Shown: positions 1-8,864 of the stretch, piece by piece | How the letters are laid out: the number at the start of each line of letters is the position of its first letter | How positions within the stretch are numbered: the stretch's first letter is position 1 | DNA from: CBDCZY01 sp965224745 | GTDB lineage: Bacteria; Pseudomonadota; Gammaproteobacteria; Methylococcales; Methylomonadaceae | Assembly: GCA_965224745.1 (NCBI GenBank) | Contig: CBDCZY010000010.1 | Coordinates: 558,001 to 622,000, forward strand | Direction of reading: 5' to 3' | Length of the DNA stretch: 64,000 nucleotides | Notes under the pieces: model-generated | What the model saw: the letters and a program-made list of their open reading frames with translations, nothing else | Database searches by the model: none | What the model was told of the DNA's origin: nothing | Position numbers and translations under genes: made by a program

Positions 1-703
1 TGCCTTTAATTCCTTCTGGCACTTCTCCATTAACAATCCTCTGCGCTAATCCTTCTACAATAGCGGTTTTACCGACCCCGGGTTCGCCAATGAGTACAGG
101 ATTATTTTTGGTACGTCTTTGCAGTACTTGAATGGTGCGACGAATTTCATCGTCACGTCCGATGACCGGGTCAAGCTTGCCTTGTTCGGCGCGCTCAGTG
201 AGATCAATGGAATATTTTTGTAATGCCTGGCGTTGTTCTTCAGCGTTCGGATCAGTAATTTTCTCATCACCGCGAATGTCTTTTATGGTTTTTTCGATAA
301 CTCCTTTGGAAGCACCGGCTTTTTGCAAAATATCCAGGAGCTGGCTTTTTTGTTCACCAGCGGCCAATAAAAACATTTCGCTGGAGATATATTCATCTTG
401 ATGCTTCTGAGATAGTTTATCGGTTAAGTTTAATAATCGCGAAAGATCATTTGAGATTTCCACATCACCGCCTGTTCCTGAAACAGAGGGTAGTTTATCG
501 ATCGCCTCGCCCAGTTGTGATCTTAATAAATTGATATTAACGCCTGCTTGAGCCAACAAATGACGAATAGTGCCGCCTTGTTGATCCAGCATGGCTTCCA
601 TCACATGGATTGGTTCGATAAACTGGTGATCTTTACCCAGCGCCAGACTTTGGGCTTCGGCCAATGCCATTTGAAATTTACTGGTTAGTTTGTCCATCCG
701 CAT
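1..703 (-). CDS. clpB: Chaperone ClpB, N-terminal part (gene runs off the left edge)
   Basis: Hexameric AAA+ disaggregase that works with DnaK to rescue heat-aggregated proteins in the cytoplasm. Reading leftwards from ATG at 703 the protein begins [11 protein letters not shown], then the Clp N-terminal repeats ([17 protein letters not shown]) and the entry to the first nucleotide-binding domain with [18 protein letters not shown] and Walker A GEPGVGKT near residue 205. This matches the E. coli ClpB N-terminus almost residue for residue. About 234 residues are visible; the rest lies outside the window. The start is fixed by family alignment (MR-x-D-K/R-LT) and by a GAGGT ribosome site upstream. 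A heat-shock type promoter lies immediately upstream, so control by sigma-32 is likely. Confidence 0.97.
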   Translation of the reverse strand, partial: MRMDKLTSKFQMALAEAQSLALGKDHQFIEPIHVMEAMLDQQGGTIRHLLAQAGVNINLLRSQLGEAIDKLPSVSGTGGDVEISNDLSRLLNLTDKLSQKHQDEYISSEMFLLAAGEQKSQLLDILQKAGASKGVIEKTIKDIRGDEKITDPNAEEQRQALQKYSIDLTERAEQGKLDPVIGRDDEIRRTIQVLQRRTKNNPVLIGEPGVGKTAIVEGLAQRIVNGEVPEGIKG

Positions 704-746
704 AACGAATACCTCATCTTTTAATAGTCTTAATCTTATAAATTAT

Positions 747-775
747 GTGGGGGATAGCGGTCACTAATTCAAGCT
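747..775 (-). promoter_or_regulatory. Sigma-32 (heat-shock) promoter of clpB
   Basis: On the minus strand CTTGAA (775-770) is followed after exactly 14 bases by CCCCCACAT (755-747). This fits the RpoH consensus CTTGAA-N(13-15)-CCCCAT and lies about 45 bases before the clpB start, as expected for this gene. Confidence 0.8.
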
Positions 776-875
776 AGAGAGCGGGTTAATCCAGAAAATA
801 TTTTGTCAAACCAGTAGTTGCTATAGAATGACATTAAGTTTAATAATTATTTATAAAGGGTAGAAAAATTCAGCA

Positions 876-3689
876 ATGGATAAAACGTACGATCCTCATT
901 CTCTCGAACAACGCTGGTATCAAACTTGGGAGGAGCAAGGCTATTTTGCTCCAAATAATTCGCCAGATCCTTACTGCATAATGATTCCGCCGCCCAATGT
1001 AACGGGCAGTTTGCATATGGGGCATGCTTTTCAAGACATGATTATGGATGCCTTAACCCGCTATAATCGCATGCAAGGAAAAAGCACTTTATGGCAAGCT
1101 GGTTCAGATCATGCCGGGATTGCAACTCAAATGGTGGTTGAACGGTTGATCAATGCGGAAGGAAAAAGCCGCCACGATTATGGTCGAGAGGCTTTCGTGG
1201 ACAAAGTATGGGAATGGAAAGAACAATCGGGCGGTACCATTACCCGTCAATTGAGACGAATGGGTTCGTCGCTGGATTGGTCTCGTGAACGTTTTACGAT
1301 GGATGAAGGACTATCAAAAGCAGTTCGGGAAGTATTTATTAAGCTTTATCAAGAAGGATTAATCTATCGTGGCAAGCGATTGGTTAATTGGGATCCTGAG
1401 CTGCATACTGCTGTCTCGGATTTAGAAGTGCTTTCAGAAGAAGAGCAGGGCTTTTTATGGCATATGCGTTATCCATTAACCAATGGGGCAGGTCATCTTG
1501 TCGTGGCTACCACAAGGCCAGAAACACTGCTGGGCGATGCTGCAGTAGCAGTTCATCCGGGCGATGAACGTTATCAACATCTCATCGGTGAGTGGGTTGA
1601 ATTACCGTTAACGAACCGAAAGATTCCGATCATTGCCGATGAAACGCACGTTGATCCCGAATTTGGTACCGGCTGCGTCAAAATCACCCCGGCTCACGAT
1701 TTTAATGATTACGACGTTTGGATGAGACATCGAGACATGAGTGTTATCCAAAGCCTGCCGCACAATGGTTTGATTAATATCTTTACAACAGATGCGGCGA
1801 TCCGGGATAACGCCGAATCGGAAGATGATTTGATTCCGTCGAAATATATTGGCCTTGATCGTTTCGAAGCGCGCAAACGCATGATATCTGATTTGGAAAG
1901 CCAGGGTCTGTTAGAAAAGATCCAGGATCACAAATTAATGGTGCCCCGGGGTGATCGAAGCAACAGCGTAATCGAGCCATTACTGACTGACCAATGGTAT
2001 GTCAGAGCTGAATCTCTTGCTAAACCAGCGATTGAAGCAGTTGAAAGTGGACTCATTCGCTTTGTGCCGGATAATTGGAAAAACACTTATTTCGAATGGA
2101 TGCGTAATATTCAAGATTGGTGTATCTCACGCCAAATTTGGTGGGGGCATCGTATTCCAGCTTGGTATGATGAGCAAGGCAATGTTTATGTGGGTGAATC
2201 GGAATCAGCGATACGCCAAAAAAATAAGTTGTCTGACGACTTGATATTGCGTCAGGACGAAGACGTTTTGGATACTTGGTTTTCTTCAGCGCTATGGCCA
2301 TTTTCAACGCTTGGCTGGCCAGATGATACTGCCGAGGTAAAAAAATTCTATCCTACCAGCGTATTGGTAACCGGCTTCGATATAATCTTTTTCTGGGTGG
2401 CTCGAATGATCATGATGGGGCTGAAATTCATGGATGATGTCCCGTTTCGAGAAGTCTATATTCATGGTTTGGTGCGTGATAGTGATGGCCAAAAAATGTC
2501 CAAATCCAAGGGTAATGTGCTTGACCCGCTAGATCTAATAGATGGTATTGATATCGATAGCTTGGTGCAAAAAAGAACAGCAGGCTTGATGCAACCGCAT
2601 TTGCAACAAAAAATAGACAAGGTAACAAGGAAGCAATTTCCAGACGGCATTCCTTCTTATGGGACTGATGCGCTGCGTTACACCTTTGCTTCGCTAGCTT
2701 CTACCGGTCGTGATATCCGTTTTGATTTAGGTCGAATCGAAGGTTACCGTAATTTTTGTAACAAGATATGGAATGCTGCGCGCTTTGTTTTGATGAACAC
2801 CGAAGATCACCCTGACTTCACTCAATATCAGCCAGCCAAATTGAACCAAGTGGATCTTTGGATAATTTCTCGTTTACAAAACGCTATTCATGGGACTAAT
2901 GAAGCGGTTAAGCAATACCGTTTCGACTTGGTTTCGCAAATTCTTTACGACTTTACTTGGAACGAATATTGCGATTGGTATTTAGAGCTGGGAAAAATAT
3001 CACTGCAACAAAGTGACCCGGAAAAACAGCAGGCTACCCGCATTACACTATTAAAAGTCTTAGAAACTATTCTTCGACTACTGCATCCGTTAATGCCATT
3101 CATTACCGAAGAAATTTGGCAGAAAGTTGCGCCATTGATGGGCATTGAGGGCAAAACCATCATGCTTCAACCTTTTCCTGCTACTGATTTAAAATTAATC
3201 GATGAATCTGCGCTAGCAGCAACTGAATGGACTAAAAAATTTATTCTCGGCGTAAGGCGTATTCGCGGTGAAATGAATATTGCGCCAGGCAAACCTTTGC
3301 CGGTCTTAATACAAAATTGCTCTGAACTAGATCTTAGCTATCTGCAAGAAAATAACAATTACTTGATGAAATTAGGTCGCTTAGAAAGTATTACTCAACT
3401 TGCTGCTACAGATGAAACGCCAGAGTCGGCTATTGCGTTAGTAGATGAAATGAAGGTCATGATCCCTCTCGCTGGATTGATTGATAAATCCGCCGAAATT
3501 GCTCGTTTGGAAAAGGAAATTCAGAAAGTGCAAAAAGAACTGCCGAGAATTGAAGGCAAAATCAACAACCCAAGCTTTCTTGATCGTGCACCGAAACATG
3601 TGGTGGACAAAGAAAAAACTAAATTGTTGGAAATGCAGAGTTTACAGCGTAGTTTAGAAGGGCAACTGGAGAAGATGAGGGGACTTTGA
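876..3689 (+). CDS. valS: Valine--tRNA ligase (ValRS)
   Basis: Class Ia aminoacyl-tRNA synthetase that charges tRNA-Val and edits misactivated threonine. At 937 residues it is close to the E. coli enzyme (951). The HIGH signature is HMGH at residues 47-50 within [15 protein letters not shown], and KMSKS is at 540-544 ([12 protein letters not shown]). The editing (CP1) domain sits between, with [17 protein letters not shown]. The tail after about residue 860 ([20 protein letters not shown]) is the usual ValRS C-terminal coiled coil. It diverges from clpB across a 170-base gap. The sequence is intact, with no missing motif. Confidence is high. Confidence 0.98.
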   Translation: MDKTYDPHSLEQRWYQTWEEQGYFAPNNSPDPYCIMIPPPNVTGSLHMGHAFQDMIMDALTRYNRMQGKSTLWQAGSDHAGIATQMVVERLINAEGKSRHDYGREAFVDKVWEWKEQSGGTITRQLRRMGSSLDWSRERFTMDEGLSKAVREVFIKLYQEGLIYRGKRLVNWDPELHTAVSDLEVLSEEEQGFLWHMRYPLTNGAGHLVVATTRPETLLGDAAVAVHPGDERYQHLIGEWVELPLTNRKIPIIADETHVDPEFGTGCVKITPAHDFNDYDVWMRHRDMSVIQSLPHNGLINIFTTDAAIRDNAESEDDLIPSKYIGLDRFEARKRMISDLESQGLLEKIQDHKLMVPRGDRSNSVIEPLLTDQWYVRAESLAKPAIEAVESGLIRFVPDNWKNTYFEWMRNIQDWCISRQIWWGHRIPAWYDEQGNVYVGESESAIRQKNKLSDDLILRQDEDVLDTWFSSALWPFSTLGWPDDTAEVKKFYPTSVLVTGFDIIFFWVARMIMMGLKFMDDVPFREVYIHGLVRDSDGQKMSKSKGNVLDPLDLIDGIDIDSLVQKRTAGLMQPHLQQKIDKVTRKQFPDGIPSYGTDALRYTFASLASTGRDIRFDLGRIEGYRNFCNKIWNAARFVLMNTEDHPDFTQYQPAKLNQVDLWIISRLQNAIHGTNEAVKQYRFDLVSQILYDFTWNEYCDWYLELGKISLQQSDPEKQQATRITLLKVLETILRLLHPLMPFITEEIWQKVAPLMGIEGKTIMLQPFPATDLKLIDESALAATEWTKKFILGVRRIRGEMNIAPGKPLPVLIQNCSELDLSYLQENNNYLMKLGRLESITQLAATDETPESAIALVDEMKVMIPLAGLIDKSAEIARLEKEIQKVQKELPRIEGKINNPSFLDRAPKHVVDKEKTKLLEMQSLQRSLEGQLEKMRGL

Positions 3690-3762
3690 TAATCAATAGT
3701 TTCTAGTACCTAAATCCTGCAAGCTATTGTTTTGTAATCATTAATAAATAGGGTCTAATGAA

Positions 3763-3807
3763 GGGGTCAGTGTAAAATATTTGCGTGATTAATTGTACAC
3801 AGACCCC
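3763..3807. repeat. Imperfect palindrome (REP-like) downstream of valS
   Basis: GGGGTCAGTGTAAAAT pairs with the reverse complement of AATTGTACACAGACCCC, leaving a short loop. It could act as a terminator-like hairpin after valS. It may also belong with the REP-associated transposase relic nearby; a related GACCCCGATTATT motif occurs twice near 41665-41690. The rest of 3690-3960 shows nothing I can identify. Confidence 0.5.
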
Positions 3808-3960
3808 AATTATTTATACTCAAAAAACAGACAAAGGGATGATTAATATGTTATCAAAATTATATAGGTTAGTAGTATTAATAGCTGAAGTTTCCTAGAA
3901 ATTCATTAAGCGACCATGCGAAGCAATATGGCTACCAGAGAATTAACCGGGGGATTGGAT

Positions 3961-4465
3961 AGGTGTCAGTCATTGCATAGTGCAATAATACTGCTATTAT
4001 TAAATTATTCACGAGATTATAAATCGAACATCATTTCTTTATGGCACGTCCCATTCGCCTCGAATTTCCCAACGCTTTGTATCACGTAATGTCTCGTGGA
4101 AATGGCGGAGAAAATATATTTATTGAGGATGCGGATAAACTCGCTTTTCTGGGATTATTTGAAGGGCTCCAGATTCGTTATGACGTCATTTGTTATGCGT
4201 ATTGCCTGATGGATAATCACTATCATCTTTTGATAGAAACACCTAAAGCCAACCTATCTCAAATCAAAGAAAAGAGGCAATTCGTCTATATCAGGAATAT
4301 GTTAGCCAAGGCATTGGTCAACCCTTTTCCGGAAAAATTATGCAACAAACCTATTTGGGCAATGAAGCTTTCATTGTTCGAAATTACCCAATATTATGGT
4401 GTCCATTACAGCACTGTGAGTAGAGCCATTCGTTCATTCTATGCAAAATGCAATGACTGACACCT
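3961..4465. mobile_element. Transposase relic bounded by perfect 18-bp inverted repeats
   Basis: AGGTGTCAGTCATTGCAT at 3961-3978 is the exact reverse complement of 4448-4465. The two copies enclose the REP-associated transposase relic, and the right copy contains its stop codon. A short hairpin ATTGCA-TAG-TGCAAT (3972-3986) sits inside the left end. The unit is 505 bp. It looks like an internally deleted single-strand transposition element, or a MITE derived from one. Confidence 0.65.
4041..4460 (+). pseudogene. REP-associated tyrosine (Y1/IS200-like) transposase, internally deleted
   Basis: The N-terminus MARPIRLEFPNALYHVMSRGN and the HUH motif region LMDNHYHLLIETPKANLSQ are typical of RAYT/Y1_Tnp proteins. 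The C-terminus (ITQYYGVHYSTVSRAIR) is the helix-turn-helix tail of the same family. Between them only about 45 residues remain where some 150 are expected, and I find no convincing catalytic-tyrosine helix. The reading frame is kept but the protein (139 aa) is probably inactive. It lies between perfect 18-bp inverted repeats. The family assignment is firm; inactivity is inferred from the missing middle. Confidence 0.75.
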
Positions 4466-4470
4466 CTCCT

Positions 4471-4551
4471 GAGCTGAAAAAGGCATTTCAATTAATAGTC
4501 AGTATCAAGGGTATTGCGGCGGCAAGTGCCATTCAGCTACTGGCTGAATGA
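4471..4551 (+). pseudogene. IS110-family transposase fragment
   Basis: The open stretch ELKKAFQLIVSIKGIAAASA followed by IQLLAE and a stop resembles the helix-hairpin-helix region of IS110/IS1111 transposases (compare L-SIPGIG-TAAALLAE). Only 26 residues survive, wedged between the RAYT relic and the IS3-type element. Its shortness limits confidence. Confidence 0.45.
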
Positions 4552-4612
4552 AATGGTTTAATAAAACAGGACACCTCTAAAGGCAGATATATAATGTCAA
4601 ATAGAGGTGAAC

Positions 4613-4924
4613 ATGAACAAGAAAACTACACACACCAGACCAAAATATACGCTTGAATTCAAACAAGATGCAGCGCAATTAGTGATAAAAAAAGGCTATA
4701 CCCATCAGCAAGCAGCTGATCATCTGGGTGTATCATTAAGTGCGATTGGAAGATGGGTCAGAGCAGAGCGAGGCCCTGAAAATGATTCGAGTAAAAAGAC
4801 GAGCTCTTTAAAATTAAGTGCTCAGAGCGAACTCATTAGATTACGTAAGGAAAACGATGAGTTACGAATGGAGCGCGAAATATTAAAAAAGGCGGCCGTC
4901 TTCTTTGCCAAAGAAGTCGGATAA
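4613..4924 (+). CDS. IS3-family transposase OrfA (helix-turn-helix subunit)
   Basis: DNA-binding subunit of an IS3-family transposase, about 103 residues. It has the typical order: basic N-terminus (RPKYTLEFKQDAAQLVIKKG), helix-turn-helix (THQQAADHLGVSLSAIGRWV), then a leucine-zipper-like coiled coil ending ELIRLRKENDELRMEREILK and KAAVFFAKE. I prefer ATG at 4613 over the in-frame GTG at 4607 because AGAGG lies just upstream. The orfB frame follows in a different phase, as usual for a programmed -1 fusion, but orfB is broken here. Confidence 0.85.
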   Translation: MNKKTTHTRPKYTLEFKQDAAQLVIKKGYTHQQAADHLGVSLSAIGRWVRAERGPENDSSKKTSSLKLSAQSELIRLRKENDELRMEREILKKAAVFFAKEVG

Positions 4925-5649
4925 AGTACGGATTTATTCGAGAGCAACAGAAGACCTATCCTGTGATTATATTGTGTCGAGTGATGTAAGTCAGTAGTAG
5001 TGCGTATTATGCCTGGTTGCAAGCAGCTGACGACCCAGAAAAGGCTCGTCAAAAGGAACAGCTTGAAGCCAAAGTTTGTGAGCTGTTTGAAGCGAATAGA
5101 AAAGTTTATGGGTCGCGTCGTTTATCCGATTGCTTTAAAAGAAGCTGGTATTGATGCTGGGCGCTATAAAACCCGCCGATTAATGGCTGATTTGGGCTTA
5201 GAAGTGCGTTATCCTAAGCGTTTTAAAGTGACCACGGATAGTCATCACAATGAAGCGATTTCACCGAATAAACTGGATCGTCAATTTGAAGTAATCGAAC
5301 CTAACACTGTCTGGACAACGGATATTACCTACGTTTGGACGCTTGAAGGTTGGCTCTATGTCGCTGTCGTCATGGACTTATTTTCTCGGCAGGTCGTGGG
5401 CTGGGCAATAGATGACCACAGGCGCACATCTTTGTGTGTCAGTGCTTTACAAATGGCTTTCTGGCGACGCAAACCAGAACCGGGTGTGCTTCATCACTCA
5501 GATCGAGGTAGCCAATATGCAAGCCATGAATACCGTAAACATCTGAGTATTATGAGCATGGAGCAAAGTATGAACCGAAAAGGTAATTGTTGGGACAATG
5601 CACCAACAGAGCGATTTTTTCGTAGCCTTAAGCATGAACAATTGAGTCA
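4925..5649 (+). pseudogene. IS3-family transposase OrfB, 5' and central part (broken)
   Basis: DDE integrase subunit of the IS3 element. The rve core is readable: WTTDITYVWTLEGWLYVAVV (first Asp), HHSDRGSQYAS (second Asp) and NAPTERFFRSLKHE (Glu). Damage includes an in-frame TAA at 4987-4989 (expected context CRVLGVS, seen CRVM-stop-VS) and an extra T near 5131 that shifts the frame within YGSRRLSD/ALKEAGID. The coding region is then cut after HEQLS by an IS200/IS605 insertion and continues at 8696. The longest open part, 5000-5677, is not a real gene start. Confidence 0.85.
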
Positions 5650-5740
5650 TAACGCTCCCGCAGAGCGGGAGGCTTGACGGCTGTGAGCAGCCCCAAGGGC
5701 TGCCAATGTTAAGGTTTGGTGGACTCTTAAAGGTTAGTGG

Positions 5741-6086
5741 TTAAAATTCACCGTCTTCATCTGAGCCCTTACCATCTAATTGTTCTTGGTTTCGAATGTA
5801 GTGTTTGATCTGACCTTCTTCAAAACCAACTGTAGAAACTGCATAGCCTCTTGCCCATAACGCTTCCCCATTAAAATTCCGTTTCCGTCCACTAAATTGA
5901 CGCGCAACGGCTATCGCACTTTTACCTTTCAAGTAACCTACTATCTCCGACACCGCATATTTCGGCGGTATTTCTATGAGCATATGAACATGATCCTGTA
6001 CCATATGACCCTCAGCGATCCGGCAATGCCTTTGACCTGCCAATTCGTGAAAGATTGGCCCTAAATAATTCCTAATCTTTCCATAC
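5741..6086 (-). pseudogene. tnpA: IS200/IS605 TnpA, C-terminal part
   Basis: Single-strand HUH/Y1 transposase remnant. It shows GPIFHELAGQRHCRIAEGH, the HUH motif DHVHMLIEIPPKYAVS, LKGKSAIAVARQF, ALWARGYAVSTVG and the catalytic tyrosine helix HYIRNQEQLD. The N-terminal piece is at 8495-8575, across the IS21 element. The two pieces meet at the 6-bp CCATAC duplication. A frameshift just before LYGKIRNYLGPIF means the gene was probably already dead when IS21 arrived. Confidence 0.8.
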
Positions 6087-6184
6087 TGTTAGGCGACAAT
6101 TAACCTGTCCGGTCAGACGACAATTATCTTGACCGGTTGAGTGTATAAACTGATAAGTACTTTTTACTCTTAGGAGGAAGTGAC

Positions 6185-7696
6185 TTGTCCGGTAAACACA
6201 TCACTCAATTACAGGAAAATAGTTATATGAAAAATCGTCAGACAGGTTGTACGCAGGAGACATCCGCAGCAAAAGCCGGCATCAGTGTTCGATCAGGTTG
6301 CCGGATCGAAAAAGGTGAAAGAGCTGAACACAAAGAACGAAAGTGGCGAACGCGCAAAGATCCATTAGAAGCCGTATGGGACTCAGAACTGGTTCCGTTA
6401 TTAGAAGATGAATCGTCCTTAACTGGCATTACCCTGTGGGAGCATCTGGATGAGCAGCATCCGGGAAAGTATCCAGAGAAATACCTTCGGACACTGCAAA
6501 GACGTGTTAAACACTGGCAGGCCACACAAGGCCCGGACAAAGAAGTCATGTTTCGTCAGTCGGTACCTGCGGGTCATCAGGGACTATCTGATTTTACGCA
6601 CCCCAATACCGTCATTACGATAGACGGGAAGGCGTTCGCACATTTACTGTACCAGTTTCGCCTGGCTTTTAGTGGTTGGCGTCATGTCCATGTTATTCAG
6701 GGCGGAGAAAGCTACAGTGCACTGGCTGACGGCTTACAAAGTGCATTACACACCTTAGGCGGTTCACCAAAGGAACATCGTACAGACAGCCTCAGTGCGG
6801 CTTACGTCAATAACGTAGAAAAACAGCGACTGACGGAAGACTATCATGATTTATGTAAGCATTATGGCATGCGGCCCACCATCAATAATCTGGGCATTAG
6901 TCATGAAAATGGCGCCATTGAAGCACCGCATGGCTCATTAAAACGTCGCATTGATCAAGCCATAAAGTTACGCGGTTCGAATGATTTTTCTACACTCCGT
7001 GCTTATCGAGAGTTTCTTGAACACATTGTCGACAAACTGAACAGACGATGCAAAGGCAGGTTGGCCGAAGAGCACAAAACCCTGTTAGCCTTACCCAAAC
7101 ACCGATTTGTTGATTATGCTGAGCTGTCGGTAAAAGTCACCACCAGCAGTACCATTGCTGTAAAACGCGCATTGTATACCGTCCCTTCACGCCTTATCGG
7201 TGAAAGCGTCAGGGTGCATCTCTACCATGATCGTTTGGTCTGCTTTGTTGGCCAAACTCGGGTGATCAATCTGCCTCGGATTTATCCAACAACGCCCACC
7301 GGCCGAGCGCGACGAATAGATTACCGGCATATCATTCATTCTCTGGCAGCCAAACCACAAGCCTTCCGCTTCTCACAGTTTCGCGATAATATTTTGCCTA
7401 ACACGCAATATCGGGCTTTATGGAAGCAGGCAGAGAAACAGTTTACACCGCAAGAAGCATGCAAGTGGATGGTTGCTGTTTTACGCTTTGCCTATGATTA
7501 TGATTGCGAAAGTGCCCTGGCAACTGAGCTAATGCGACAGGCAGAACAAGGTGCCTTGCCCGATTTAACATCCCTGCAGGCAAGGTATTTACAACACAGT
7601 ACACCGCCACCGATACCGCTACGCCAACACCAGGTTGCTGACTATGATCAACTACTGACCGGTCAGTGGATGAGACAGGAGGTGTGCTGTGAGTGA
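6185..7696 (+). CDS. istA: IS21-family transposase IstA
   Basis: DDE (rve) transposase of 503 residues. The integrase core includes VITIDGKAFAHLLYQFRLAF, HRTDSLSAAYVNN and SHENGAIEAPHGSLKRRID (D, D, E). The C-terminal Mu-type beta barrel contains VKRALYTVPSRLIGESV, usual for IstA. The start is TTG at 6185, chosen because AGGAGGAAG stands 5-8 bases before it. It overlaps istB by 8 bases, consistent with translational coupling, and lies between the IS21 terminal repeats. Confidence 0.93.
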   Translation: MSGKHITQLQENSYMKNRQTGCTQETSAAKAGISVRSGCRIEKGERAEHKERKWRTRKDPLEAVWDSELVPLLEDESSLTGITLWEHLDEQHPGKYPEKYLRTLQRRVKHWQATQGPDKEVMFRQSVPAGHQGLSDFTHPNTVITIDGKAFAHLLYQFRLAFSGWRHVHVIQGGESYSALADGLQSALHTLGGSPKEHRTDSLSAAYVNNVEKQRLTEDYHDLCKHYGMRPTINNLGISHENGAIEAPHGSLKRRIDQAIKLRGSNDFSTLRAYREFLEHIVDKLNRRCKGRLAEEHKTLLALPKHRFVDYAELSVKVTTSSTIAVKRALYTVPSRLIGESVRVHLYHDRLVCFVGQTRVINLPRIYPTTPTGRARRIDYRHIIHSLAAKPQAFRFSQFRDNILPNTQYRALWKQAEKQFTPQEACKWMVAVLRFAYDYDCESALATELMRQAEQGALPDLTSLQARYLQHSTPPPIPLRQHQVADYDQLLTGQWMRQEVCCE

Positions 7697-8426
7697 TGGT
7701 TTGCCAATGATGTTAAAAGAACTTCGCTTGCTGGCTTTTTGGCAATATTATGAAGCTTATCAGGAACAGGCCACAAAACAGGCATGGGGCTATAGCCAAT
7801 ACCTGTCTAAACTGTGTGAAAATGAAATTGCACGGCGCTTTGAAACGCGAGTTTGCAACTGGACCAAAGAAGCCAAATTACCCCGGGGCAAAAGTTTTGC
7901 CACCTTAGGCTTTGATGAATTACCGGAAACCATTCAAAAGAAAGTGATTGGGCTGCGCGATAATACCCAGTGGGCGCTACAGGCAGATAATGTTTTATTG
8001 ATTGGCCCTTCCGGTGTCGGTAAATCGCATATTGCTTCTGCTTTGGGGCTTCATCTTATCGAACAAGGCATCCGGGTAAAATGGTTGGCTGCCACCGCAC
8101 TGGTGCAATTACTGCAGCAGGCCAAAAAAGAGCTGGATTTAATGGCTGTGATGAGTCGACTGGATAAATATCGTGTACTCATTATCGATGATATTGGTTA
8201 TGTTAAAAAAACGGATTCAGAAACCCAGGTCCTGTTTGAGTTTATTGCTCATCGTTATGAAAGTGGCAGCTTGATCATCACATCAAACCAGCCATTCAGT
8301 CACTGGGATCAGATATTCCCGGATACATTAATGACCGTAGCCGCCATTGACCGCATTATCCATCATGCCACGATTCTTGAAATCGACGGCAACAGTTACA
8401 GGAGGAAACATCAGAAAAAATCATAA
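7689..8426 (+). CDS. istB: IS21-family helper ATPase IstB
   Basis: DnaC-like AAA+ ATPase of 245 residues that assists IstA in target selection. Walker A is GPSGVGKS (residues about 109-116), Walker B LIIDDIGY, and sensor region IITSNQPFSHW, all as in IstB. GTG start overlapping the end of istA. The gene is complete. Confidence 0.94.
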   Translation: MSDGLPMMLKELRLLAFWQYYEAYQEQATKQAWGYSQYLSKLCENEIARRFETRVCNWTKEAKLPRGKSFATLGFDELPETIQKKVIGLRDNTQWALQADNVLLIGPSGVGKSHIASALGLHLIEQGIRVKWLAATALVQLLQQAKKELDLMAVMSRLDKYRVLIIDDIGYVKKTDSETQVLFEFIAHRYESGSLIITSNQPFSHWDQIFPDTLMTVAAIDRIIHHATILEIDGNSYRRKHQKKS

Positions 8427-8494
8427 AAAACCTTAAACACTCAACCGGCCATCATAATTGTCGCCAAACCGGACAAAGTAATTGACGCGAGACA

Positions 8495-8575
8495 CCATAC
8501 AACTTTTTCCTTCGACACTTGGACCAAGTGGTATTTGCAGTCCCATTTTGAATGACTTAAGCTCTGATATGACAT
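8495..8575 (-). pseudogene. tnpA: IS200/IS605 TnpA, N-terminal part
   Basis: From ATG at 8575 the minus strand reads MSYQSLSHSKWDCKYHLV, the standard start of an IS200/IS605 TnpA. Reading then runs into the CCATAC repeat at the IS21 edge. The family's PKRRKK segment after HLV is altered (QVSKEK), with a frame change relative to the C-terminal part at 5741-6086. Confidence 0.8.
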
Positions 8576-8695
8576 GGGTTTGTTTCCTCTTTTGTGGGCC
8601 GCCAAGCCACGAGGAAGCATTCCACATGTCATCAATTCAATCAAAACTAAATCGGACGGCCAAGCCTTGAGAGTCTCACTAGTCAAACTAGTGGT

Positions 8696-8864
8696 TTACC
8701 TGTCAACGAATTATGAGCGGTTCAAAACCAAAGCGGAAGCAAAGTTGAGTATTATTGATTATTTAGCTTTTTATAATGGGAAACGTAAGCATTCAAAACT
8801 AGGATATTTATCGCCTTTAGATTTTGAATGCGATTTTTTTAAGGGCATTGCTAATTTAGTATAG
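8696..8864 (+). pseudogene. IS3-family OrfB, 3' remnant
   Basis: Open reading of TNYERFKTKAEAKLSIIDYL, then AFYNGKRKHSKLGYLSPLDF. This is the conserved C-terminal end of IS3 OrfB and continues the piece that stops at 5649. The last codons run into the left end of the IS1-family element at 8844, so the natural stop and the IS3 right end are lost. Confidence 0.85.

Larger units (their letters stand above)
6087..8494 (+). mobile_element. IS21-family insertion sequence, complete (2408 bp, innermost layer)
   Basis: The ends begin TGTTAGGCGACAATTA (6087) and, as reverse complement at 8494, TGTCTCGCGTCAATTA. Both are followed by TGTCCGGT and a second CGACAATTAT copy then CCGGTTGAGTGT, the multiple terminal repeats typical of IS21. 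The direct repeat CCATAC (6081-6086 and 8495-8500) is a 6-bp target duplication. It carries istA and istB, both intact, so this is the youngest insertion of the nest and potentially still mobile. Confidence 0.93.
5650..8695 (-). mobile_element. IS200/IS605-family element inside IS3 orfB, itself split by IS21 (middle layer)
   Basis: The element has subterminal hairpins of the kind recognised by IS200/IS605 TnpA: CTCCCGC-AGA-GCGGGAG at 5655-5671 and CACTAGT-CAA-ACTAGTG at 8677-8693. The tnpA coding sequence lies on the minus strand in two pieces around the IS21 insertion. Removing 5650-8695 joins QLS to TNYERFKTKAEAKLSIID of the IS3 orfB. The exact cleavage sites cannot be fixed to the base. 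Confidence 0.7.
4560..8843 (+). mobile_element. IS3-family element, split by nested insertions (outermost layer)
   Basis: orfA is intact at 4613-4924. orfB runs from about 4925, stops abruptly near 5649 and resumes in sense at about 8696-8864. The 3 kb between is an IS200/IS605 element that itself contains an IS21 element. The right end is overrun by an IS1-family element at 8844, and I cannot find a matching right inverted repeat. Boundaries are approximate. Confidence 0.7.

Noticed and set aside
1783..3163. Minus-strand ORFs inside valS
   Set aside because: They lie antisense to a highly conserved gene, with no ribosome sites and no recognisable protein.
5000..5677. 225-codon ORF as a genuine transposase
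   Set aside because: The start is inside orfB after a stop and the first about 40 codons are out of frame. The end reads into the IS200 insertion.
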